Origin: Lepeophtheirus salmonis | Taxonomy: Eukaryota > Arthropoda > Copepoda > Siphonostomatoida > Caligidae | Direction of reading: 5' to 3' | Length of the DNA: 64,000 bases | Assembly (NCBI RefSeq): GCF_016086655.4 | Contig: NC_052144.2 | Location: 26,567,896-26,631,895, forward strand | Part shown: positions 11,895-24,300 of the stretch, one piece after another | Position numbering within the stretch: position 1 is the first letter of the stretch | Layout of the letters: each line of letters starts with the position of its first letter | Made by a program: the position numbers and the translations under genes | Notes under the pieces: generated by a model | The model's input: the letters and a program-made list of their open reading frames with translations, nothing else | Databases searched by the model: none | Told to the model about the DNA's origin: nothing

Positions 11895-12020
11895 ACAAAT
11901 AGTACATATTCTATAGACAGATGTAGATTTCCTTCTCTAGGAAAGACCGGGCGAGAACCTACGCCAATTGAATTTAAGAGAATAATTTCTCCCAAGCGTG
12001 GCGTCCACTGAGCTACGCTG
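11895..12020 (-). repeat. tRNA-derived SINE-like repeat (U1 copy)
   Basis: On the minus strand a box-A-like TAGCTCAGTGG (about 12005-12015) is followed by a box-B-like GGTTCTCGCCC (about 11948-11958). The spacing is longer than in a normal tRNA, and the middle does not fold as a proper anticodon arm. The tail past box B is shared with the copy at 33060-33130. A SINE derived from a tRNA fits better than a functional tRNA gene. It ends some 25 bp before the TATA box of the next gene. Confidence 0.6.
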
Positions 12021-12046
12021 TTGTGTTGTATTTAATTTGACTTACA

Positions 12047-12054
12047 TATATAAG
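12047..12054 (+). promoter_or_regulatory. TATA box of the secreted-protein gene (U1)
   Basis: TATATAAG lies 57 bp upstream of the predicted ATG. That places a transcription start near 12075-12080 and a short 5' leader. The same box is at 24237-24244 in U2. Confidence 0.6.
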
Positions 12055-12110
12055 TGTATGAAAAAAAGAATCTGTATATCAGTATAACGAAAACAAAATA
12101 TTGTACCAAA

Positions 12111-12828
12111 ATGTTTAATTGGAAAGTCGTTTTTGTCCTGTCTCTGCTAAGTATACTAGATCATGTGGATTCCCAAGAGTGAGTATTGTTATTCATTTTA
12201 TTGAATTCATTTAATGATATATTCAAGTTCTAGTTCTATATGCAACTTAGAGGTTTTTAAGGGATTTTGGGTAGAAAATACAGCTTTAAATAAGCTTCGT
12301 TTTTATAGAAATATAGGTATTTGTCTCCACTAATACATCTTTCAAATATTCTAATTGAATGAACTTCTTAACTGTAGGAACTCCTGAAAATATAATTGAA
12401 AAAATGAAGAATCAATCTAACTCAATGAACATAACTAAATTGGAGGACGGATTTAATATTCAATTTTCGGGTATAATCTCTTTTCATATTTATATGACCT
12501 TTTAATCCATGCATTATTTCTAGAATATTCTCTGGAACAAAATGATCTGAGATTTGTAATAATTCGTAAAAAACTTTATCCTGATATCGAATTGATCAAT
12601 AAGAAGGAAGCCCTTGTATTCCTTAACTGCCGAGGAAATTTATTCACCTCCACTTATAAAATAAATCCAGCTGAGGAGCAAGTTCCAGAAAAGAGAATGC
12701 TTACAAATGAGAAAATACGCATAGAGAGAATGGCACACTCTGGAGTAATGTTTGTTCGTTATGAATATTCCAGCGATGAGAACAACATAATCTATAACAC
12801 AGTTTATTTAAACACCGAAACCTTATAA
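12111..12828 (+). CDS. Putative small secreted protein, three exons (U1 copy)
   Basis: Proposed exons are 12111-12178, 12378-12470 and 12524-12828, with GT/AG introns, a pyrimidine-rich acceptor and an AATAAA after the stop. Exon 1 encodes a clear signal peptide (MFNWKVVFVLSLLSIL, then DHVDSQ). Exons 2 and 3 join in phase and give about 132 residues with two N-glycosylation motifs (NQS, NIT), one cysteine (NCRG), and alternating hydrophobic stretches suggestive of beta strands. The oddity is the first intron. Exon 1 ends in phase 2, while the open frame of exon 2 needs phase 1, so direct joining gives a stop after three codons. Either a tiny exon is missed, another splice site is used, or both copies are inactive. 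I do not recognise the family. Confidence 0.5.
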
Positions 12829-12841
12829 TTTTTTTTTCAAA

Positions 12842-12847
12842 AATAAA
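12842..12847 (+). terminator. Polyadenylation signal of the secreted-protein gene (U1)
   Basis: AATAAA 14 bp after the TAA stop. The spacing is very short but typical of compact genes. It supports the chosen 3' end. Confidence 0.6.
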
Positions 12848-13487
12848 TGATTAACATATCAGGTACGTCAGCATAGATGAGGGGCCTAGCTCATATAATT
12901 TAATAAAATATTAGTAGAAGAGATTAAAACCTCTTAGCCTCCCTACTGCGGACGTCCTTGCATATTAAATATCAAATTTGTTTAATTGTGAATAGTTTAA
13001 TTTATTTTTGTGTCCATCAATTTGTCTGGGTTGATTGTATAAATATACCACAAATAGGGTCAAACCTACATTTAGCAGTCAGGCAAGGGAAACTAAAAAA
13101 ACAACTGCTTAGTGCAGGTTACCATTTAAACAAGGCTTCATATTTTGTAACAATTTTATACTTGAAAACAAGATCTGGCCGAAAAAACAGGCGGCCATTA
13201 GAACAGGCTTGACTGTATGTAGTTCTTTGAATCTAGTGGTATGCGAATTCGTCAATCCGTACTCAGGATTTGTGAAGTAAATAAGGAATACTTTTTTAAG
13301 TTGGCTCGAGTATTTCAAAGACGACTATTTGCATGTAAAAATGAGGTTCAATGTTTACACATATGGAACAACATTGAAGAAGTATTATAGTTATTAGCTT
13401 AACTGAGAATAGTGCTAATTCCATGTATAGAGCATCCCTAATTTAAAACTGCCTTCTCATACAAATTATTTAAAAAAAGTGAAATAC

Positions 13488-14339
13488 AATTTCATAAAGA
13501 TATACTACTAAAAGGCCAGACTTACTACATAATATGAATTAATTCTACCTTAGGTAGCATCTAAAATGTCTTGTTAGCCTATTATTTATGTTCTTTTGAC
13601 CGTTTCATTGATCCTTCTCATCCATTTGGTATTTTGGGAAATAAGGAATCAATTTTTTACGAATAAAGTGAAACGCATTCGTCTTTCAGAGTGGGCTCAC
13701 GCGCAAACACTCCTAAACCTTGCAGTTTTCAAAGTCTTTTCTTCAAGTAATTGGAATCAATTCTTTTCTAAGTAAATATTTCGCTCAAAATAACGACTAT
13801 GTCCTCATTTTACTGAAGAGAGTGAGTCGTTCAAGAGCCTTGTAATGAAGCATAAGAAGCTATGTCATCAAAGAGGATCATATCCGTATATGGCTTATTG
13901 TAGTGGACATCCCGGTGTGGAAAGGAACAAAGGAGGCGTATGACTCATTGGGCCCATATAAAATGGTGAAAGATAATCCTTATTAATTGGATTGTAAATC
14001 CTAAGCATTTTTTGAGAGCAAGTTTGTTATTGTAGGCAATATAAATAGTTTTGGTTATTGTCAATAGGTTTTTTTAAATTAGTATTTCATTCCTCAGGAG
14101 ATAATTTGTTATTATAAAGTGTAACCATCTGTGTGATCATGACTGACGGAGAGTAATGCAGATGATTTGTTAAGTAATAATGAGTGTAAGTTGGACTGTT
14201 GATGGATGAGAAGGATCAATGAAACGGTCAAAAGAACATAAATAATAGGCTAACAAGACATTTTAGATGCTACCTAAGGTAGAATTAATTCATGTTATGT
14301 AGTAAGTCTGGCCTTTTAGTAGCATATCTTTATGAAATT
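13488..14339. repeat. Long-armed inverted-repeat element (U1 copy)
   Basis: Same 852-bp element as in U0, with 137-bp arms at 13488-13624 and 14203-14339. The right side here has an extra GTTGGACT duplication next to the direct repeat. Arms match even better than in U0, which suggests arm-to-arm homogenisation. Confidence 0.85.
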
Positions 14340-15918
14340 CTAATAATGAGTGTAAGTTGGACTGTTGGACTGAGAGTAGAATTAAGGATCGAAAGCAGGG
14401 CAATTATTGCCCATGTCCTTGTTTTATGCGGAGCAAGAATCATATTTATTTCCTTCCTCTTACAGAAATATCTTATACATGTATATTTTATATTAAAAAC
14501 CTAAATTTATGTAAGGAAAATTAATATTATAAATTAAAAGACGTACTTATTATGTGATCATTCAACAATGATCTCATAGACAATTACAATAATTAACATT
14601 TCAACTATTATCAAATATATATCGCATCACTATTTAAAAAAATATAACGAAATAAAAAAAGGTTTAAAGTAAGAAGTTTTAACACTTTATTATTGCATTA
14701 CTTCCTGTTGATCCTTCTTCTTTTGGTGGACGCGTTGGTCTAACGATTTGAGGAATATTTTGGAGGAGATTATATTCTCCCTTCTGATTGTAATCAGCTG
14801 TCTCAAGGGAGGAGAAGGAAAGAAACAAGAACATTGGCAAGAATTACTCCGATGTTGATCTTCAATTATACTCTGAGTTCAACAAGTACTTACAATATAA
14901 CTCTGCAACAAATATTCAGGGTTACACTTCGTTTTTTATAAGCATACACGAACGTTCAATCAGATTTTGAATATAATAGAATCTATTTTGGAAAGGATGT
15001 TTACTACAATGTAGAAATTAAATAATAATGACAACTGCAAAGGAAGAGAAAGTTCATTCTTCAGATTACCAATAACAAAAAAAAAAAAATGCAGGCTAAA
15101 AAATTTACAGGATTTACATAACTATTCATATATATTGAACTGGTATTTCATTCTCATCAATCAATTGATCTCTTGACCATTTTGTCCATCTCTCGAGGTA
15201 TTGCCTTTTTATTAGTTCTTGCTACGTACATGACTGACTGTATTTTTGGCTATTAAGGCTTCTATTTGAACTTTTCTATGTGATTTGGCACAGTTTATCT
15301 TATCCATTACCCTTTGTGATTCTGTAGTTCCCTTATTTTTGTACCATTTTGTCAACTCTTATAATTAATTGCCTCACGGAAGGACATAGGAAATAAAATG
15401 TGCTCCAAATTTTCCATTGCCAAGGCACATAAAGTGCAGTATTCATTTCTTAATGCTGAACTGTTAGTATAGAGTAAAAGGGGAAATTTAATAATCATCA
15501 AATATTCCTTGTTTGGGAGAGGGGGTTACAGACCCTCCAATTATATTTAATAAATTAAATATGATTATTGGTCGAATGTCCTAAATTGTCCTTAGGCAAA
15601 TAGTCTAGAATCAGAGGCAATATAAGTAAGTCCAACTTTTAACTATATAGTATGTACAACTTCAAGTGTTGCTTGAAGCAAACGATTGGTACTTTAAAAC
15701 ATATTCTAATACTTTATAAAATGTATAATTAAACAAATGAAAAGTTAATATATAATGATTCAATTAAAATCAGATATTTTAGAGCTTATATTTTATTAAA
15801 TTGATAGTATCTCTAGCTATTTGTATTTCACATTGTGTTATTAGCTTCCTTGCATTTTCTAGGGAAATTGTAAAACATAGACACAACATTGTCTTCAAAA
15901 ATATGGTTACTTTTGCAG

Positions 15919-18056
15919 TTCATACCTAAATAAATGACATATTCTTCATCATATATGCAAACATAATAAATTAAATTAGTTTTTATTAATTTCCTATTTC
16001 TTCAGACTGTCGATAAACAATTGAAAATAGTTTTTGAGGATTTTTAAGTTGAGTCAATTCATTCTAGCTTGTATGGGGGAAAAAAGTAGTAACAAGGAAA
16101 ATTTGCCCGTGGAAGATTGCCCATGATAAAATTGCCCGTATTTTGTTCAAACTTCATGATGAATAATAACTCATTATAAATTCGCTTAATATTATTTATG
16201 AAAAATATATTTAAACAATTTTTTTTTGTTCCAATAACATTATTTTATTTCAATAATTAAATCTATATCTTTTTTCTTTGGTTTTGTAACGGGTACACTC
16301 AATTTTAAATTAATTTTTGGTTTTGGTTTTTGGAAAGTTAGAATATCTAACTGATTTCTTTTTGAAATAATTTAGCTAATCCTGTAAGTAAATGGTATAA
16401 AAAAAGGTATTCTGATATTATGTATATAAAGAAATATCTATATTTTATAAATTCCTACATAGAATAATAGTTTATCGTTTTACGTGGGTTCCTTGAATGT
16501 ATTGGATCAATTAGCGGTGATTTTAACAGTCTCACACTACCCCCCGGGGCACTGGCCAATCTGAGGGAGGAGAGTATTCAACTATATTTTAGGATCCCCA
16601 TAGCCATTTATTATCCATTTTATATCTCCTCATCCTTTATTGTAACAATTTTTCTCAAAATTAAAGGGTCTACCTTGGGGAATGGCCCAAACAACTAAGT
16701 TAACAAATGTGTCATAAATGTTATTAAGCAAATATATAATCTGTTATTATTCATCATGAAGTTTTAACAAAAGATTGGCAACTTTCTCCATTGCATCTAA
16801 GACAAGAAATGAGGGAGAAATTAACATTATCAGGAATAATAAGGATGTTAATACGTTGTAATCTTCATTATACCATGCATCTTTTCCTCAAAAAGAAACA
16901 GAAAAAGGCCGGAAATCAGATGGCAGCTAGCCAAATAAGTTTGAAATAATAAGGAAAGTGTACGGCACGTCAAAGTTTGAAAATAGCGTTTATTTTGGTT
17001 TGCTCTTAACTTAAGAATATTGATTCACTATTATATATTTATGAAAGTTTAAGGTAAGGGTCTTTTTAACTACAAACAAAAATAATCTTGTTCCTAACTT
17101 GAACTAAAAATAATTTTGTGTAAATTTATCGTTAAAGAAAGTTAAACGCATGTCATAAACATTTTTGTAACGATTTGTACTCAATAATATTTACTTCGTA
17201 CAATTTAGTTATTTGTCTTTTATCATAGGTACAATCTTTCTTACTAAAGTTTTTTTTATAACTTTGATATATATGCCCCCTAACAAAATTTCACGTGAAT
17301 AAAGAGAACATTCTTCTGTTGATGATGCTTTGTCACAGAAAATATTCACTAATTGGTATTCTTGTGAGACAAATATATAATTAAGTCCCACATATCCTTT
17401 TTCTGGAAATAAAGATTTATTCCTTTACAAAATTACATAAAAGAATTAATTTGGGAGGATATCATTTTTCCAAACTTCTTCATCGTAGTTACTTACAAAT
17501 TAATGTAGGCATAACATTTGTGATGGTATAGAAAGGCCATTAAAGCAAAGGTACTAAAGTACTTACAGGTCAATGAAAATTTCGAATATTCATTGCAATA
17601 TTATCGATACACACATTTGATTCTGTTATTTTTTCAACAGTATAAGGAATAGTGTTTTAATTTAATTTAAACTTACAGCATTATATTTAGTAAAATATTG
17701 CTAAAGAAATATCAATCAACCACTTCTATTATTATGATAACTTCCAAATTAATTTCTTACTATCTAAATTTATGTAGTATACATTACCAAGAGTCCCGAT
17801 GACGTCACCATAAAAAGAAAGAGAGATATTTATAACATCAATGAACCTTTCAAATATATCTTCATTGGAATATTAATTATTGTTTCAATATAACTGGAGT
17901 GTATTAAGAAACTACTAAGGTTCTTCTTTCCTTCCTTCTTCTCCTCGTCTTATTCTTCTTATTATTTAATATGTGTATATGTAAAGTACTGTTTACCTTC
18001 TATCTGAGTAGAATAAATAGCTGTAACTCTCATGTATTTATCAGAGTAGTGTCGAG
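15919..18056. repeat. Block present only in U1 (2138 bp)
   Basis: U0 and U2 both jump from the equivalent of 15918 to that of 18057 at the same AG. Inside are an inverted-repeat element (16119-16795), weak frames and, from about 17670, an old diverged copy of the 9430-9760 sequence. No intact gene is visible. Identical end points in U0 and U2 imply one event in their common precursor, or a single insertion in U1. Confidence 0.8.
16119..16795. mobile_element. MITE-like element with about 75-bp inverted ends
   Basis: The left end (about 16125-16202) and right end (about 16707-16790) are reverse complements over some 75 bp at roughly three quarters identity. Both share the run CTTCATGATGAATAATAAC. 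The 500-bp interior has no coding frame. It was probably mobilised in trans by an unknown transposase; no clear target duplication was found. Confidence 0.65.
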
Positions 18057-18470
18057 TAACGATGTTATCTGTAATATACTTGTTTACATATAACTCCTTC
18101 CAGTCTTATTCCTCCACGCATTCTCCTTGTTTCTCTCGGTCGTCCTGGATTCCCAATATTTAATAGTTTGTATCTTTCAACCTCGTCAAGACACACTAAT
18201 AACAATATAAGGATAAGTAATTTAATGTCAGTTAAATATACGTATTTAAATAAATAAGTATGTCATATTTAAAAATGTATATATTGTAGCACAACGTTAT
18301 TTTTATTGTATCACACAACCTCTACTTCGAAAATAAATAGAAAAAAGGGCCAAAATCGGTTGAAACCAGTATGACAATTCTTTGCAAAGACGGAGATATG
18401 ATTCAATAGTTGTAAAGAATTCTTCATAGGTCAAAAGGATATGTTTCTAATTCAACCAATCAGAACGCGG
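17670..18470. repeat. Old dispersed repeat, copy 3
   Basis: Two parts, 17670-17880 and 18200-18470, are collinear with 9430-9760 and 9700-9960 but strongly diverged. The intervening 300 bp include the sequence retained in U0 and U2 (18057-18141). Confidence 0.55.
18142..18425. repeat. Second block present only in U1 (284 bp)
   Basis: U0 and U2 both join CTCGGTC directly to ATAGGTC, skipping these bases, with a shared TC at the ends. U0 and U2 also share a 7-bp insertion just downstream that U1 lacks. Confidence 0.8.
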
Positions 18471-19803
18471 ATTAAGAGAAAAGAAGAGGGAAAATCGACA
18501 GGTAACAAAAAGTACAAGTTATATTTTTGTGTTATAGAGGCAATGCCGTAGTAAGACCAAGTGTAGCTATATAATAAAAAAAATAATAGGTGACTAATAT
18601 TTTGAATGAATATTCAACATATGGAAGTGGGGAAACGTGTCATATTTTTTTTTATACGTATATGAAAGTATACTGCCTAAAAAAAGGAATTAATATGGAT
18701 TAAATATTGATATCTTACATATGATTATGATTTAAAATTGATAATGACCATTTATTGTTCTAATAGTTCATCAAAGATTTGCTTATTTTTACTATTAAAA
18801 CGAAAATTTTTAAAACGTATACCAATTAAATCACTTTAGTAAAAGAGTAAAAAACCCTCTAAAAAATGAGAAGATATTCTAAATTTTTGAAACATTGCTC
18901 GTCCTTGCCCTCGGAGGTCATTTTTTTGTAAAATGCAATGCAATATATTTTTAATAGATACATTTTTTTGATTTATTTAATTAAACTTGCCTATATAGAT
19001 GTTTTTTTCTCAAAAAAAAGGTCATCAAAGTTACGGTAATGCATTTTTTTTTGTTAATTTAAGTAGAAAAAAGGTATTCGCAATTTTTATAGACATCAGT
19101 AGCCGCTCATTGGCTGTGATATGCAAATGAACAGACAGATAGGCGAAAAAGCTTCATTTCATTTTATTATTTTTATCGTTCTTTTAGACACTTGAAAATA
19201 GTTTATCGTAAACATTTATGAGAAAAACTTTTCATAGAACTTAACTAAATTTGTTAATTTTACTATCAAGCTATTATCTGTAATATACGGATGACAATAA
19301 AGCAAAATCACATTTTCCAATAAAATTTTCAAAATTTTAGGCCCATTGAGCTACTTCTAAATAATTATGGAAATTGTGTAAACTTTATGAATCGTATTTT
19401 TTTAGCAAAAGGAATGCATTTGCTGCCAATTTTTTACTTTTTTACTAAAATTGCCACCTTATTGTATGCAATTAATTTATTTTATCAAAAGAGTACTTTA
19501 TTTTTAAGTTCAATGACTTTATAAACAATATAATTATATTTGCTCCGTATTAAAATCTTGGGATCTTAAAAATTTCTACAGTGATTTTTTTTATGAAGTT
19601 CCACATATTCTTAGGAATGTTACATTCTATTTTCATCTGATTTGAATAAAATTTATTAATCAAATGATCCATTACTGGGAAACTCAAAAATTACATGCAG
19701 ATGAGTCAATCATTCAGAGCTCTTTTTCACGATGAATTTGATCATAAATTGTATTGTTTTGGATTATAGTTCTTAAATCACTTACCTGATGGATAAAGAT
19801 ATA

Positions 19804-20106
19804 CAGGTGTGCACGTCTAAAACTGAACACTCCTTTAAATTTTATAGCTTGAGGGCTTGACGAAGGATTCTCTTGTAGATTTTAAGGCCAAGATCTTTCT
19901 TAAATAACCGGTCCATGATCCTTTTGCTAACGTCGAACTCCCTGGAGATGCCGGTTACGGCGAACTTGCCTCTCTTGACCTCGACATACTTTTTCACGGT
20001 AGCAACCATTTCGTCCGGCCTTCAAGGCCTTGACTTAGACCTTGTGGTCGCCTCAGGAGTTTCTTTGGCTACCACGCTGTAAACGGTGGTGCGGCTTCAG
20101 TTCAGA
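19804..20106 (-). mobile_element. Half of a Tc1/mariner-like element (U1 copy)
   Basis: Identical in structure to 7621-7923. It begins with the terminal repeat CAGGTGTGCA and breaks at the U1/U2 junction in the middle of the decayed transposase. Confidence 0.85.
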
Positions 20107-22164
20107 GGTTGCTAAGTAATATAAACAACTTTTTTTATTATGTGAGGTATGTGAAAATTAAATTAATGTGTTGTTTTATGAGGATGTCACTAGGCTCCAC
20201 ATCGTAATTATTCGGTTTAGGGTCACTGAAGAATAAAAGTTTATGAGAAAGTCTCCAGAAGTATGGTGGTGTTTGGTACATAATACAATTTGAACATTAT
20301 AGGATAAAATATAACGAAAACTCCCGTTTAACAGAAAAAAAAAAATTGAAAGTATACATGAAATTGTGTAACGCATGTCTTGATTATTGGCCACATATAA
20401 TTATAATTAATTATTTAAGTGTAATATTTCCTAAATATATGATCTAAGTTTATAGTGTAAAATGCATTTAATATTTAAAAAGTAAATTCGGTTATTGTTA
20501 ACTTCAGATTTATTTTAAAAAGATAAATTTTTATTGAACTCTATAATAAAAATAAGAAAACAATGTATTAACAACTATTTTATAAAACCTTCTTTAATCA
20601 TAAATCATGGGAGAATAACAACCATATATCAGTCGGTGCAATTGCTGTAGATTTAAACCTTGTATCTTTCCTTTATACTTTTGTTGTTGTTGTAGATTTT
20701 TTGCCTGTCCACTCTTTCCCTCGAGACATTTAGTTCTACCTTATGATTGGAACGTAGAACGGAACAGAAATATTGGCTGAACGTTGAACGAAAAAAAAAT
20801 AATAATAACGGAACGCCAAAATAGCGAAACGCTTATTAGCCTGAAAATATCCAGCACTTGGTACCATTTCCTCGAAAGTAAATCGCAATGAAGCATTGCT
20901 TTCTAGAGGTTTAAGCATCTATCAAAGGGTGGTTTAATGGTCCTAAGAGAACATTTTTGAAATTAAGAAAAAGCTTTTTAATGATTCATGTCATTTTCAT
21001 AATGACCAGAATTTTGATCCCAATGTCTTCCGCTGATATGGCTCAAATTCAATGCAAATTTATAGAAATATATTCCATACAAAGTGCAGGTGTTTTTTCT
21101 AAAGTGAGAACACTCATTAGAATCAAATCACTCAATTTAAATTGCAGAAAAAAGAATCAAATGCTAATGCAAGGAAGCTAAAAAAAATTGCACGATTTAG
21201 AATTCATGTGTAATTATTATATTTTTCGAAAATCTGTCATTCATAAAATTTCATTCATTACATATATTATATATAATTAAGATATATTACTCTATAATAA
21301 ATCCTAATAACCCTCTGAAATAAGTCTAGATATTATTTTTACAAAGTTCATAAATAAAATATAGGAAATACTAAGTATCAAAATTATAAGGAACAATTCT
21401 GGCTTGATCGGTTTAATTTTTTTTTCTTATACAAGCAAAATCCAGGCCTTCCTTCTTGCAAAGTCTTTGGGGAATCGGCGTTATGAAACGTATTAGGGTT
21501 TTACAAATAGCCACTGCATAGATTCTTTTAGTTTTAGTTATCTAATTAAATTAAACATATAATAAATCAAAAATATTATCAGATTTTATTTATTAACATG
21601 AGTTACGAGACTTTAATAGTTTATGAAATTTAAAAACTTTCCTTTGACATATTCTTTAGTAAAATATTGCTTAAAAAATATTGAACAACCACTTCTATGA
21701 AATCATAACTTTTAAGTTACATTTTTAACGTTTTAAATTCATGTTGTATTTATTTCCAAAAGTCCTAAATACATTACCAGAAACAGAAAGAAATATATTT
21801 TTTAAACAAATCTACTGTGCTTGTCTAACCTTGCTCTAGTAAAATTGGGTCAATGAACCTACAGAATATAAATTAGAATATACTTTATTTTTAATATCAG
21901 TCAAATATACAAATTTAATAAAATACGTATAATATATTGCAAAAACATATTTAGTATGACGTCAAACATATTGTATCATGTACTCTTTATTTTTAAAAGA
22001 AACAAAAAAAAACCGCCAAAAGTAATTTAAAACCAGAAAGTAATTTTTTTCACAATAATGAAGTTAATACTAAATAATCGTAAGGGATTGTTCATATCTT
22101 AAAAGTAATTTCTAATTCAACCAATGATCAATTGGTAATACAAAAATATAAATAAAAAAACCTT

Positions 22165-22440
22165 CTAATGGAGGTCGATCCTTTTGCCCAAAATTGATTC
22201 AATTTGTTTGGCAATTACACCTGAGTATATTCTATAAATCTCATTCAAGACTGCAATGGGTCTCCAATCATTTAAACAACTGTCAATATTTTTCTTGGGA
22301 ATTAGAACAATCCGTCTTCTTTTCATTGAGTTTTGTGAGTTCTCCATCCTTTTCCATTGACTTACCGATTGATAAAAGATTGGGATTAGTTTCCTCTTTT
22401 TCTTGTAAAAGAGTCTTTCCACACCATCAAGACTTGACAT
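22165..22440 (-). pseudogene. Non-LTR retrotransposon reverse transcriptase fragment (U2 copy)
   Basis: The same 91 codons as at 9976-10251, including IVLIPKKN and NDWRPIAVL. Fingers region only, without a catalytic core. Confidence 0.8.
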
Positions 22441-24084
22441 TGTATCTCCCTTGATAGACCAATCAACATACTCAGAAATGGTTGCATATCTGAAAACAGC
22501 CTCCTAGGAAACTCCTATCTTTGAATACTGGCAATATCCTGTAAATGTTTCTGGAAGCCTACAAATTATCCGATGTTTTATTTTTCACTTGAACATAATT
22601 CCCCTCATTTAAGTAGCTAATGAGTAATCTTTATGTTTCACCTTTTTAAAGCAATAATTTAAACTTTGTTATATTTCCACTTTTCTCCCCAATCTTTTAT
22701 TTCCAGACCTCAGATATTCTGATTGCATTGATCACATCAGCGGCATCGGCTCGAAGTAGGGGGAGGGGTTAAAATCAAATTCAATCTTAGGCTAACTTTT
22801 TGGATGAAAGATCATCTTTTAAGCATCCTAAAAAAAAGAATAGAAAGTAACAGAATCCACGGGATACAACCCACCACGGATACTTGAAGAAACTACTAAG
22901 AACCCTTTATAACCCCCCCAATTGTGCCCCTAGGAACAAATAGCAGATTATAATTTTAACCTAATAAGAATTAAGAACTACTTAACCGAATTATCTTTCT
23001 ACGAACTTAATATAATATGTATGATATATTAATAAAAAAAACACAGGTTTAGCATATTGTCACCTTTATTGTATCATGCAGTCTTTATTTCGAAAAAAAA
23101 ACATAAAAACGCCAAAAATCCATTAAAATCAGTAAGACAATCCTTTTCAATAACGGAGTTTCTACTTAATAATTGTAAGGAATTGTTCACATCTTCAAAG
23201 TAATTTATAATTCAACCAATGATCCATAGGCAATACAAAAATATTAAAGATATTATAAATCTAAATAGTATAATAAATTTATTATCGAAAATAATAACAG
23301 TGTTTGATCGAACTAAACAATCATAATTACCAACAAAATGGTGTATAAGATCTCAGTTATCCTAATAAACAAATGAGTGTACAAGCTGCTAATAAATATT
23401 AAGAAACGTGAGATGGAGCCACAATTATTTTGTTTTACAAACAAAATAATAATAATTACGTTGTTACAATATCCCTAAAAGAAAAATTATTCCCTATTTT
23501 TGGTGCAAATTGTCTTTAAAATGTCACATAAAATAACTTAATATTTATTTTATTTTATTTATTTTAACATTTTCCCTTCAGAAATGCTATTTTAAATTAT
23601 GAAAATTCTCATTTTTATAACAATATCTTATGTGATTGAAGGACTTAGCACAGTAGTCAATACGATCTGGGATTCCCGATAAAAGTTTCAAAACCAAAGA
23701 AAATATCCTGTCATAATTTGAAAACACTGGTTAATCATAATATTGGATTAAAACAAGATTGTAAATCATGTCTTAAAGATATGAATGGTTCTATTTATCT
23801 ACTAATTTTATATTAACTATTAGAAAATAAGCCATACAATTCAAGTTGTTTTAGTATTTCATTAAATTATTGTTTTGATTAAATCCTCTATTTCATTTCT
23901 TAACTATCTTACCAAAAATAGAAATCCAAATAAAGTGCCAATATGTTTAGTGCTTTAACTTTTGGGGACGTACCTTTTTACACCCGTCCCCCCCACCCAC
24001 CCCCGCCCCATCAAAAAAGAAAAAAAGAATAGGGATAAGGTTCCCCTCTAACTCAACAAGATGACGTAAACACGTACAAACATT

Positions 24085-24210
24085 ACAAATAGTACATATT
24101 CTATAGACAGATGTAGATTTCCTTCTCTAGGAAAGACCGGGCGAGAACCTACGCCAATTGAATTTAAGAGAATAATTTCTCCCAAGCGTGGCGTCCACTG
24201 AGCTACGCTG
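24085..24210 (-). repeat. tRNA-derived SINE-like repeat (U2 copy)
   Basis: Copy of 11895-12020 with box-A- and box-B-like motifs on the minus strand, again directly upstream of the TATA box of the secreted-protein gene. Confidence 0.6.
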
Positions 24211-24300
24211 TTGTGTTGTATTTAATTTGACTTACATATATAAGTGTATGAAAAAAAGAATCTGTATATCAGTATAACGAAAACAAAATATTGTACCAAA

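Larger units (their letters stand above)
7924..20106. repeat. Tandem unit U1, the most complete (12,183 bp)
   Basis: It begins and ends at the same breakpoint: 7923/7924 and 20106/20107 are identical junctions (TTCAGA joined to GGTTGCT). U1 is the only copy with the blocks 15919-18056 and 18142-18425. It holds a LINE RT fragment, a SINE, the secreted-protein gene, a long inverted-repeat element and half of a Tc1-like element. Confidence 0.9.

Noticed and set aside
11930..12020. Functional tRNA gene on the minus strand
   Set aside because: Box A and a box-B-like motif are present, but the spacing is too long, the anticodon arm does not form, box B deviates, and a partial copy elsewhere shows a dispersed repeat.
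12958..13212. Plus-strand frame downstream of the secreted-protein gene
   Set aside because: It crosses the deletion breakpoint, has no recognised content and is cut short in U2 by a one-base change.
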